In this document: piece by piece, positions 1 to 5,185 of the stretch | Position numbering within the stretch: the first letter of the stretch is position 1 | Layout: every line of letters begins with the position of its first letter | Origin: Methanobacteriota archaeon | GTDB lineage: Archaea; Halobacteriota; Methanomicrobia; Methanomicrobiales; Methanomicrobiaceae | Length of the DNA: 5,185 bases | Direction: 5' to 3' | NCBI GenBank assembly: GCA_023396365.1 | Contig: JAEWWL010000001.1 | Span: 1 to 5,185, forward strand | Made by a program: the position numbers and the translations under genes | The notes under the pieces: model-generated | What the model saw: the letters and a program-made list of their open reading frames with translations, nothing else | Told to the model about the DNA's origin: nothing | Database searches by the model: none

Positions 1-122
1 TTTTCTGCAGAATCAGAGGGTATATCTCAACTGTCAGAAAAAATGGGAAGTCGGTGTATGAGGCTCTGAAAAAACTGGCCGAAGGTCAGCCCTTCAATGT
101 TCAGGATCTAATGGCTGAATAG
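1..122 (+). CDS. C-terminal end of an IS66-type transposase (partial, 5' end outside window)
   Basis: Reading from base 3, one frame stays open for 39 codons to a TAG at 120-122. The other two plus-strand frames close earlier, at about 69 and 60. The peptide begins FCRIRGYISTVRKNGKS, continues with YEALKKLAEGQPF and ends MAE. From family knowledge, the C-terminal tail of IS66-family transposases has an R-x-R-x-Y-(I/L)-S-T-x-(R/K)-K-x-G core, then an 'EAL' helix and a G-(N/Q/R)-P-F/W step, which is the pattern here. IS66 transposases are DDE enzymes that move the element by cutting and joining its ends. The catalytic DDE residues lie upstream and are not visible, so I cannot say whether the gene is intact. 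The assignment rests on 39 residues recognised by eye. It could instead be a related DDE transposase. Confidence 0.6.
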   Translation, partial: FCRIRGYISTVRKNGKSVYEALKKLAEGQPFNVQDLMAE

Positions 123-126
123 TTAC
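1..126 (+). mobile_element. Probable right end of an IS66-like insertion sequence
   Basis: The transposase-like reading frame ends at 122 and is followed at once by TTAC (123-126). IS66-family elements typically begin GTAA and end TTAC and duplicate 8 bp of target, so 126 is a candidate right boundary and 127-134 (AGTTTTTT) the candidate target duplication. No left end is in the window, so the inverted repeat and duplication cannot be confirmed. A four-base match is weak, and the real boundary may lie further right in the AT-rich gap. Confidence 0.35.
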
Positions 127-128
127 AG

Positions 129-155
129 TTTTTTTTAAATTATAATTTAATTTTT
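129..155 (+). terminator. Oligo-T and AT palindrome between convergent genes; likely transcription terminator
   Basis: Eight consecutive T residues (129-136) follow the transposase stop by six bases. They overlap a 16-nt perfect palindrome, TTAAATTATAATTTAA (135-150), which is followed by a T5 run (151-155). Archaeal RNA polymerase terminates efficiently at oligo-T runs in the non-template strand without needing a GC-rich hairpin, so this fits a terminator for the rightward gene. On the minus strand the same sequence offers only short T runs, so termination of the leftward gene here is less certain. Confidence 0.5.
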
Positions 156-190
156 CATTTTGATTATTGCAGGCCAAAGCACTTTAGTCT

Positions 191-1144
191 TCAGCACCTG
201 TACCTGTTGCCTTTTCCCTTTACAATACCTAATTTTTTCATATCTGACAGGAGTTCTGCAATGTATTCGCTCTCCAAATCAAATACAAATTCATCCCCCG
301 TCTCTTTTAATGATATTCTGACATCCATTATCTCCTCTGAAATCTCCTCTGCAGAGGCCTTTTCTTTCTGTTTTAAAAAGTCAATAATCCTCTCGGCAAT
401 AAGTGTTTTTAAAAAAATATTCTCCTTTAGCCGGACAAAAGACTCCTCTTCAAAGTTCAGGCCTTCAAAAAGACTGTCAATTTCATTCAAATCTACCTTA
501 AATGCAAATTCAGGCGGTGTCGTCACATGATACTCAGACCCGGACATCACATTGACGATAGTTTTTATATTGAATTTTTTCCTGCTCTCCTGTGATGAGC
601 CTTCAAGAAGCATATCAGAAGGCATTGCAGTTACAATCTCATTTGCCTCCTTAGTCTTCTTCAGGTACTTCTTTTCATCACGCACCTCAATCATCCCGTT
701 CTCCTCAAGGGCCGGAATAATTCTCATCATGCGTGATGCAAACAAATCCCCCTGCATTGCAAGTTCTCCAAGCTTTGCCACACCGCCCTCCTGCTTTATC
801 ATATCAAGAAAACGTGCGACCTCAGGATCATCCGAGATGCACTCCCCGTCATTTCTCAGATCAAGAAATTCAAAGACGCTTCTTTCCATTGATTCAAGCT
901 CTGAGATTACTGTGCTGTATGCCTCTTTTAAAAGAGCGCTTATTTCACTTTCATCTTCTGAGAAATTTTCAGACTCCTCAATGAAAAAATCCCTCATATC
1001 TTTTATCTGCGCCTTGCAGAGAGTATCTTTTACAAGGGCCTTGACGGTCTTTGTTTTTGTCCGCATACCGTCCTCGCGAAGTTTTTTTGAAAAAACTTCT
1101 GCATCTTCTGATGAATAAAAAATTATTGTCTCTTCAAATGCCAT
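191..1144 (-). CDS. Acidic protein of unknown function with two probable winged-helix regions
   Basis: I do not recognise a named family. With the start at 1144 the protein has 317 residues. It is rich in Glu, Asp and Lys and has no signal peptide or membrane segment, so it should be cytosolic. Residues 4-40 read as a small beta-alpha-beta unit (ETIIFYS, a helix through FSKKLRE, then RTKTKTVKALV). Residues about 45-95 are helical and strongly acidic. Residues about 107-163 look like a winged helix: helices through VARFLDMIKQEG, AKLGELAM and ASRMMRIIPALEENG, then a wing MIEVRDEKKY. Residues about 245-316 repeat the pattern: IAERIIDFLKQK, AEEISEEIM, YIAELLSDMKKLG, then a wing IVKGKGNRYR. This suggests nucleic-acid binding or regulation, but that is inference. 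The ATG at 1144 is chosen because AGGTG lies six bases upstream. An in-frame ATG at 1228 would add 28 residues encoded by promoter-like AT-rich DNA. The gene is divergent from polB. Confidence 0.85.
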   Translation of the reverse strand: MAFEETIIFYSSEDAEVFSKKLREDGMRTKTKTVKALVKDTLCKAQIKDMRDFFIEESENFSEDESEISALLKEAYSTVISELESMERSVFEFLDLRNDGECISDDPEVARFLDMIKQEGGVAKLGELAMQGDLFASRMMRIIPALEENGMIEVRDEKKYLKKTKEANEIVTAMPSDMLLEGSSQESRKKFNIKTIVNVMSGSEYHVTTPPEFAFKVDLNEIDSLFEGLNFEEESFVRLKENIFLKTLIAERIIDFLKQKEKASAEEISEEIMDVRISLKETGDEFVFDLESEYIAELLSDMKKLGIVKGKGNRYRC

Positions 1145-1150
1145 AGAGTG

Positions 1151-1155
1151 CACCT
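1151..1155 (-). promoter_or_regulatory. Shine-Dalgarno site AGGTG that sets the start at 1144
   Basis: On the minus strand the sequence AAAAAAGGTGCACTCT precedes the ATG at 1144. AGGTG matches the core of the archaeal anti-16S consensus (GGAGGTGATC) with a six-base spacer, which is ideal. The longer in-frame ATG at 1228 has only a weak TGATC match upstream. Confidence 0.65.
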
Positions 1156-1180
1156 TTTTTAAATTAATTTGTCGGTCAAG

Positions 1181-1188
1181 ATAATAAA
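1181..1188 (-). promoter_or_regulatory. TATA-like box for the leftward unknown gene
   Basis: On the minus strand, TTTATTAT lies about 40 bases upstream of the ATG at 1144. Archaeal transcription starts about 25-27 bases downstream of the TATA centre, which predicts a start near 1158. That gives a leader of about 14 nt that just contains the AGGTG site. The geometry is coherent and supports 1144 over 1228 as the start. A second TATA-like stretch (TTAATATAAAA, about 1211-1221 on the minus strand) is an alternative. Confidence 0.4.
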
Positions 1189-1210
1189 TTGAAGGTAGAA
1201 TTTTTTTTGG

Positions 1211-1220
1211 TTTTATATTA
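1211..1220 (+). promoter_or_regulatory. TATA box for polB
   Basis: TTTTATATTA closely matches the archaeal TATA consensus (TTTAWATA). Counting about 26 bases from its centre puts the transcription start near 1242, giving a leader of about 20 nt before the polB ATG. No purine-rich BRE is evident just upstream (TTTTGG), so promoter strength is uncertain. No Shine-Dalgarno sequence is seen before 1263, which fits short-leader initiation. Confidence 0.45.
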
Positions 1221-1231
1221 ACAACCATTTT

Positions 1232-1260
1232 TTACAGATCATGACAAACATAAACTGTAA
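1232..1260. repeat. Inverted repeat TTACAG-N17-CTGTAA upstream of polB
   Basis: TTACAG (1232-1237) and CTGTAA (1255-1260) are perfect inverted copies separated by 17 bases. They flank the predicted polB transcription start and end two bases before its ATG. The position would suit a repressor operator or a leader hairpin. Six-base arms in AT-rich DNA can arise by chance, so a regulatory role is inference. Confidence 0.3.
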
Positions 1261-1262
1261 TA

Positions 1263-2828
1263 ATGCTGGATGTCACGGGAAGAGAAATTGTTGAGAAATT
1301 TCTTGAGGCAAATCTTCAGGTTCACCTTGACGTAGTAATGAAAATCAGGGAGTCTGATGACCCTTCATATCTGATTGACCAGATAATAAAAAACGTCCCA
1401 AAGAACGCTCCCGTGGCGCTTCCCCAGCATATTCCCGGATGGAAAGATAGATATTTTGAACCTGCTGCTCCGCGGCTTTCCTTATCAGAACCTGTCATTG
1501 AATCAAAAGAGGCGCAAAGCAGTGCAAAAGAGACAGACGGTACAAGGTTTTCTTCTGCTGCTGACTTTGAGGTTGTTTACGGCGTACCTGAAGAGAAGAA
1601 CAGAGGCGCCGAATATACGGATTTTATCTTTTATTTCAGGGACAGGTATGACAAACTTGCAAAGATGCTCCGCGGAAGAGGCGATCCTATGCCGGTTTCT
1701 GCACTTACACAGACGACCCGCTACAGGCAGCAGACAGTAACTATTATAGGGATGGTATCAGAGGTCAGGAACACTGCAAAAGGACACAGAATAGCCGTTC
1801 TCGAAGATCCGACAGATAACATCAATGTCCTTTTCTACAATCCCCAAAACAACTCCTCCCCATATGCAAACAAAGATTCTGAAAAGGAAAAAAAACGCCA
1901 GGAAGTCTTTGCCGAAGCTGAAAGGCTTATACCTGACGAAGTTATAATGGTCAAAGGCACTCTTTCAAATGAAGGAACAATCGTCTTTGCAGATGCACTT
2001 TACCGTCCGGATATTCCTCTCAACAATGCCCCGTATAAAAGCAAAAAACCGGGCAAAGCTGTTTTCATATCTGATGTGCATGTAGGAAGCGATACATTTC
2101 TTCAGGATGAATGGAACAGGTTTTCAAAGTGGTTGTGTACATGCGGTGCGCAGTACCTTTTAATTGCAGGTGACCTTGTTGACGGAATCGGCATTTATCC
2201 TGATCAGGACAAAGAGCTTACAGTGCCCAATATCTTCAGGCAGTATGAAATTTTTGCAGAGATGCTCTCAAATCTTCCAAAAGATATGAGCATAATAGTC
2301 TCACCAGGAAACCACGATGCAATCAGAGGCTCTGAACCGCAGCCCGGCCTTCCAGATATATTCACACAGCATTTTCCAAAAAATGCAACCCTTGTTGAAA
2401 ACCCGGCACTGATTAACCTTCAGGGCGTACGTGTTTTAATGTATCACGGAAGGTCTTTTGATGATTTAATATCAATGATTCCTGGAGCATCATACACTCA
2501 TCCGGAGGAGATGATGAAAGAGATGCTTAAAAGACGCCACCTCGCATGTACATACGGCCTTCGGACACCCATAAATGCATCAAAGGAGGACAAACTTGTA
2601 ATCGACCCGATCCCCGAGATTCTTCACACAGGCCATGTGCATATCTGCGGTCAGCTAAAGTACAGGGGAGTTTTATGTATAAACACCGGAACATGGCAGT
2701 CCCAGACATCTTTTCAAAAGCAGATGAATATCCAGCCGACACCTGCAAGGGCATATATGGTAGATTTGCAAACGCTTGAATGCACCCTTTATGACTTTTC
2801 CGGCGACTCTCCAGAGATTATTGAATAG
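1263..2828 (+). CDS. polB: DNA polymerase D small subunit DP1 (exonuclease-family subunit)
   Basis: PolD is the archaeal heterodimeric replicative polymerase. DP1 pairs with the catalytic large subunit DP2 and has an Mre11-like phosphoesterase fold giving 3'-5' proofreading. The 521-residue protein shows the family order: an N-terminal helical region (1-50), a variable linker rich in Ser, Glu and Lys (65-115), an OB fold (about 155-250, with QTVTIIGMVSEVRN), then the phosphoesterase domain (265-480). Metal-site motifs are all present: D271-V-H273, G303-D304-x-x-D307, G349-N350-H351-D352, Y394-H395-G396 and G457-H458-V459-H460. The active site therefore looks intact, unlike the inactivated eukaryotic B-subunit relatives. 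Length is within the usual range for euryarchaeal DP1, and the start (MLDVTGREIVEKFL) aligns with the expected N-terminal helix. The gene is monocistronic here: the DP2 gene is not adjacent, an unrelated gene diverges upstream, and hppA follows after 300 bases. Confidence 0.96.
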   Translation: MLDVTGREIVEKFLEANLQVHLDVVMKIRESDDPSYLIDQIIKNVPKNAPVALPQHIPGWKDRYFEPAAPRLSLSEPVIESKEAQSSAKETDGTRFSSAADFEVVYGVPEEKNRGAEYTDFIFYFRDRYDKLAKMLRGRGDPMPVSALTQTTRYRQQTVTIIGMVSEVRNTAKGHRIAVLEDPTDNINVLFYNPQNNSSPYANKDSEKEKKRQEVFAEAERLIPDEVIMVKGTLSNEGTIVFADALYRPDIPLNNAPYKSKKPGKAVFISDVHVGSDTFLQDEWNRFSKWLCTCGAQYLLIAGDLVDGIGIYPDQDKELTVPNIFRQYEIFAEMLSNLPKDMSIIVSPGNHDAIRGSEPQPGLPDIFTQHFPKNATLVENPALINLQGVRVLMYHGRSFDDLISMIPGASYTHPEEMMKEMLKRRHLACTYGLRTPINASKEDKLVIDPIPEILHTGHVHICGQLKYRGVLCINTGTWQSQTSFQKQMNIQPTPARAYMVDLQTLECTLYDFSGDSPEIIE

Positions 2829-2865
2829 TTTAATAATTTAAATTAAAAATCCGGCTGATAATTTA

Positions 2866-2880
2866 TTTTTTAATTTTTTT
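2866..2880 (+). terminator. Oligo-T terminator downstream of polB
   Basis: Two T runs (T6 at 2866-2871 and T7 at 2874-2880) separated by AA lie about 40 bases after the polB stop. Oligo-T runs in the coding strand are the standard intrinsic signal for archaeal RNA polymerase. No GC-rich hairpin is present or needed. This suggests that polB and hppA are transcribed separately. Confidence 0.6.
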
Positions 2881-3090
2881 GGAAGGGAAATGATTCAAAT
2901 AAGTATTCCGGTTATTTTATTAGCTGCCTGCTGATCCCTGATAAAACAGAAAAATATCATGGAAAAGTCTTTGGCTTTCATAATTGTTTCGTTGATTGTT
3001 GAATTTAAAATTGTCAGGTGTCGATGCAAACCGGATTGATTTTAATTATTGAAGATAATAACTATAGGCAAATTGGTACTTTGGGGTCTC

Positions 3091-3097
3091 TATAAAT
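3091..3097 (+). promoter_or_regulatory. TATA-like box for hppA
   Basis: TATAAAT lies 33 bases before the preferred hppA ATG at 3130. Transcription would start near 3119, giving a leader of about 11 nt, a common short-leader arrangement in archaea. If this is right, translation cannot begin at the in-frame TTG at 3049 or the ATG at 3115. The bases just upstream (GTCTC) do not form a good BRE, so two more distant TATA-like stretches (3004-3010, 3041-3048) remain alternatives. Confidence 0.35.
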
Positions 3098-3129
3098 CAG
3101 GGTTTCCCAGAGGGATGGTTGAAAAAATT

Positions 3130-5166
3130 ATGGATATGTTGGTCTATCTGGCACCTGTATGTGCTCTCATAGGTCTTCTTTTTGCCGGATACTCATTTTT
3201 GAGTGTCAGAAAAGAGGACGAGGGTTCAGAGGTCATAAAAAAGATCACTGCGGCAATCCACACCGGTGCAATGGTCTACCTTAACAGGCAGTACCGTGCA
3301 ATCGCAGTATTTGTCGTAGTGCTTGCAGTTATTATTGCAGTACTTCTGCCACAGAACGGAGTCTTAACCGCAGGATGTTTTGTCCTTGGTGCAGTACTCT
3401 CCGCAATGGCAGGATACATAGGAATGTTTACAGCAACAAGTGCTAACGGACGCACAGCACATGCCGCTACACACGGCATTGCAGAGGCATTTAAGGTCTC
3501 TTTTGCATCAGGAACAGTCATGGGCATGAGTGTTGTTGGTCTTGGCCTTTTAGGTCTCTCCGCAGCATTCATAGGGCTTTCAAACATGCTTGCAGGCTCT
3601 GAGATGACAGTTATTGTAAACACTCTTGCAGGATTCTCACTCGGTGCATCCTCAATTGCACTCTTTGCCCGTGTTGGCGGAGGTATCTTTACAAAGGCAG
3701 CTGATGTTGGTGCAGATCTTGTAGGAAAAGTTGAGGCAGGAATTCCGGAGGATGACCCCAGAAACCCGGCAGTTATTGCAGACAATGTTGGTGACAACGT
3801 CGGTGACATTGCCGGAATGGGTGCAGACCTTTATGAATCATACGTGGGCTCAATCATTGCAACAATGCTTCTTGCAGCATCAACAGCAGCACTCACATTC
3901 CCGGGCATTCCCATGATGAATGTTGTGCTTGTTCCGATGCTTATTGCAGCACTTGGAATTGTCGCAGCGATTATCGGCTCATTTTTTGTCCGCACAAAAA
4001 AGACAGAGTCATCAGCAATTCACATGGCCTTTAACATGGGCCTTATTGTTGCGCTCATAATTGTTGTTGTTGCAACATACTTTATTACAAATATGCTCCT
4101 TGGAAGCTTCGGATTCGGAGTGTTCCTTGCAACAATTGCAGGTCTTATTGCCGGATTCATAATCGGCCAGATTACAGAGTACTACACATCATACGAAAGA
4201 AAGCCAACCCTTACAATTGCAAAGTCATGTGAGACTGGTGCGGCAACTAACATCATAACAGGATTTGCAAAGGGAATGGAGTCAACTGTTTGGTCTGTAG
4301 TTGTAATTGCAGTTGCAATCTACATCTCATTCCAGCTTGCAGGACTCTACGGTATTGCAATCTCAGCTGTTGGAATGCTTGCAACACTTGGCATATCACT
4401 TGCAGTCGATGCATACGGCCCTGTTGCAGACAACGCCGGCGGTATTGCAGAGATGAGCCACCAGAAGCCTGAAGTCAGAAAAATTACTGACACACTCGAT
4501 GCTGTAGGAAACACAACCGCTGCAATCGGAAAGGGATTTGCAATAGGCTCAGCTGCTTTAACAGCACTCGCACTCTTTGCATCATATGGCATTGCAGTAG
4601 GTCTTGAATACATAAATGTCATGGACGCAGGAGTATTCATTGGTCTTTTAATAGGTGCAATGCTTCCGTTCCTCTTCTCATCAATGACAATGATGGCTGT
4701 CGGACGTGCGGCTTATGAAATTGTAATTGAAGTCAGAAGACAGTTTAAGGAAATTACCGGCTTAATGGAAGGAACAGCTGATCCCGACTATGAAAAGTGC
4801 ATTGCAATCTCAACTCACTCTGCATTAAAAGAGATGATTGCACCAGGTGTTCTTGCTATTGCAGCACCTCTTGTTGTTGGAAAGCTTCTGGGTGCAGGCG
4901 CACTTGGAGGACTTCTTGCCGGTTCACTTGTTTCTGGTTTCATGCTTGCTATCACAATGGCAAACGCCGGTGGTGCATGGGACAATGCAAAGAAGTACAT
5001 TGAACTTGGAAATTACGGTGGAAAAGGCTCTGATGCACACAAGGCTGGTGTCACAGGCGACACAGTCGGTGACCCGTTTAAAGACACATCAGGACCTGCA
5101 ATCAACATCCTCTTAAAGCTCATGAGCATTGTGGCTGTTGTATTTGCACCGCTGTTTATCCTTTAA
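3130..5166 (+). CDS. hppA: Membrane-bound ion-translocating pyrophosphatase, predicted K+-dependent and Na+-pumping
   Basis: This integral membrane enzyme hydrolyses cytosolic PPi and pumps Na+ or H+ out of the cell, recovering energy from biosynthesis. The 678-residue protein is nearly all hydrophobic helices, about sixteen as in the family, and full length. Substrate motifs are intact: D192-x7-K200-x-E202, the Asp-rich loop E207-DDPRNP to D218-NVGDNVGD226, D427-AYGPVADNAGG438, N612-AGGAWDNAKK622 and D648-PFKDTSGP. After G460-NTT the residues A464 and G467 match the K+-dependent group; K+-independent enzymes have Lys and Thr there. Glu236 in ADLYESYVG sits where Na+-pumping members carry the gate glutamate, one helical turn earlier than in plant H+-pumps. 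The start is uncertain: ATG 3130 (MDMLVYLAPV) fits family N-termini, ATG 3136 is also possible, and the longer in-frame TTG at 3049 would add 27 residues from promoter-like DNA. Strong preference for GCA, ATT and CTT codons suggests high expression (inference). Confidence 0.95.
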   Translation: MDMLVYLAPVCALIGLLFAGYSFLSVRKEDEGSEVIKKITAAIHTGAMVYLNRQYRAIAVFVVVLAVIIAVLLPQNGVLTAGCFVLGAVLSAMAGYIGMFTATSANGRTAHAATHGIAEAFKVSFASGTVMGMSVVGLGLLGLSAAFIGLSNMLAGSEMTVIVNTLAGFSLGASSIALFARVGGGIFTKAADVGADLVGKVEAGIPEDDPRNPAVIADNVGDNVGDIAGMGADLYESYVGSIIATMLLAASTAALTFPGIPMMNVVLVPMLIAALGIVAAIIGSFFVRTKKTESSAIHMAFNMGLIVALIIVVVATYFITNMLLGSFGFGVFLATIAGLIAGFIIGQITEYYTSYERKPTLTIAKSCETGAATNIITGFAKGMESTVWSVVVIAVAIYISFQLAGLYGIAISAVGMLATLGISLAVDAYGPVADNAGGIAEMSHQKPEVRKITDTLDAVGNTTAAIGKGFAIGSAALTALALFASYGIAVGLEYINVMDAGVFIGLLIGAMLPFLFSSMTMMAVGRAAYEIVIEVRRQFKEITGLMEGTADPDYEKCIAISTHSALKEMIAPGVLAIAAPLVVGKLLGAGALGGLLAGSLVSGFMLAITMANAGGAWDNAKKYIELGNYGGKGSDAHKAGVTGDTVGDPFKDTSGPAINILLKLMSIVAVVFAPLFIL

Positions 5167-5180
5167 ATTTAACTAAACAC

Positions 5181-5185
5181 TTTTT
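5181..5185 (+). terminator. Start of an oligo-T run after hppA (cut by window end)
   Basis: Five T residues begin 15 bases after the hppA stop and run into the end of the window, so the full length of the tract is unknown. An oligo-T run here would be a normal archaeal terminator. Confidence 0.35.

Larger units (their letters stand above)
2829..3129. other. AT-rich intergenic spacer without a convincing gene
   Basis: The 301 bases between polB and hppA hold the T-run terminator near the left end and several TATA-like stretches in the right half (about 3004-3010, 3041-3048 and 3091-3097). The only plus-strand ATG reading frames seen are tiny: 14 codons at 2890-2934 and 26 codons at 2959-3039. 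I saw no tRNA or other structured RNA, no IS ends and no long repeats. The spacer most likely serves as terminator plus hppA promoter and upstream control region. Confidence 0.6.

Noticed and set aside
552..1118. 188-codon plus-strand open frame opposite the unknown gene
   Set aside because: It is an antisense shadow: it has extreme Ser and Phe content, no ribosome-binding site and no recognisable domain. The minus-strand frame has the coherent start signals and protein-like composition.
2849..3050. Three CCGG-centred AT-rich stretches (near 2851, 2908 and 3031) that look loosely repeated
   Set aside because: The shared core is only four bases and the flanks differ. Chance similarity in AT-rich spacer DNA is sufficient.
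3011..3060. Possible fluoride riboswitch before the pyrophosphatase gene (GGTGTCGATGCAAACCGG resembles part of the motif)
   Set aside because: The conserved CTGATG segment and the paired stems needed for the pseudoknot are not present, so the resemblance is superficial.
3100..3108. GGGTTTCCC mini-hairpin ahead of hppA
   Set aside because: A three-pair stem with a three-base loop is too small to act as a terminator or regulatory hairpin.
3276..3809. 177-codon minus-strand open frame inside hppA
   Set aside because: It lies opposite conserved pyrophosphatase helices and motifs, and its Ala, Pro and Thr-rich composition is what antisense translation of Gly/Ala/Val-rich codons gives.
3250..4900. 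Very frequent ATTGCA hexamers through hppA, resembling a dispersed repeat
   Set aside because: Most copies fall in frame as Ile-Ala or nearby codons, with preferred ATT and GCA usage. Codon bias and protein composition explain them.

Overview
The window looks like archaeal chromosome, most likely from a euryarchaeal methanogen. Three things suggest this. It has a complete small subunit of the archaeal replicative DNA polymerase D. It has a membrane pyrophosphatase of the type known from methanogens. Its gene starts carry archaeal-type signals: TATA-like boxes, very short leaders and one AGGTG ribosome-binding site. Base composition is moderately AT-rich, with very AT-rich intergenic DNA. Placement near Methanomicrobiales is an impression from sequence style, not a computed result.

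Layout. Positions 1-122 hold the last 39 codons of a plus-strand gene that resembles the C-terminus of an IS66-type transposase, so an insertion sequence probably ends at the left edge. A short, extremely AT-rich convergent gap (123-190) carries a T8 tract and a 16-nt perfect palindrome. On the minus strand, 191-1144 encodes an acidic protein of unknown function with two likely winged-helix regions. A 118-nt divergent promoter region (1145-1262) separates it from polB (1263-2828), the exonuclease-family small subunit (DP1) of PolD, with all its metal-site motifs intact. A roughly 300-nt AT-rich spacer (2829-3129) has oligo-T termination signals at its start and promoter-like boxes near its end, but no convincing gene. 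The last gene, hppA (3130-5166), encodes a complete membrane pyrophosphatase whose diagnostic residues point to a K+-dependent, Na+-pumping enzyme. An oligo-T run begins just before the window ends.

How the genes relate. No multigene operon is visible: each gene appears to have its own promoter. PolD small subunit serves replication, and the pyrophosphatase recovers energy from PPi released by biosynthesis, including DNA synthesis. Their adjacency shows no direct functional coupling. The most open question is the winged-helix-like protein that shares a promoter region with polB. I did not find a defence system, CRISPR array, RNA gene or obvious novel system here.
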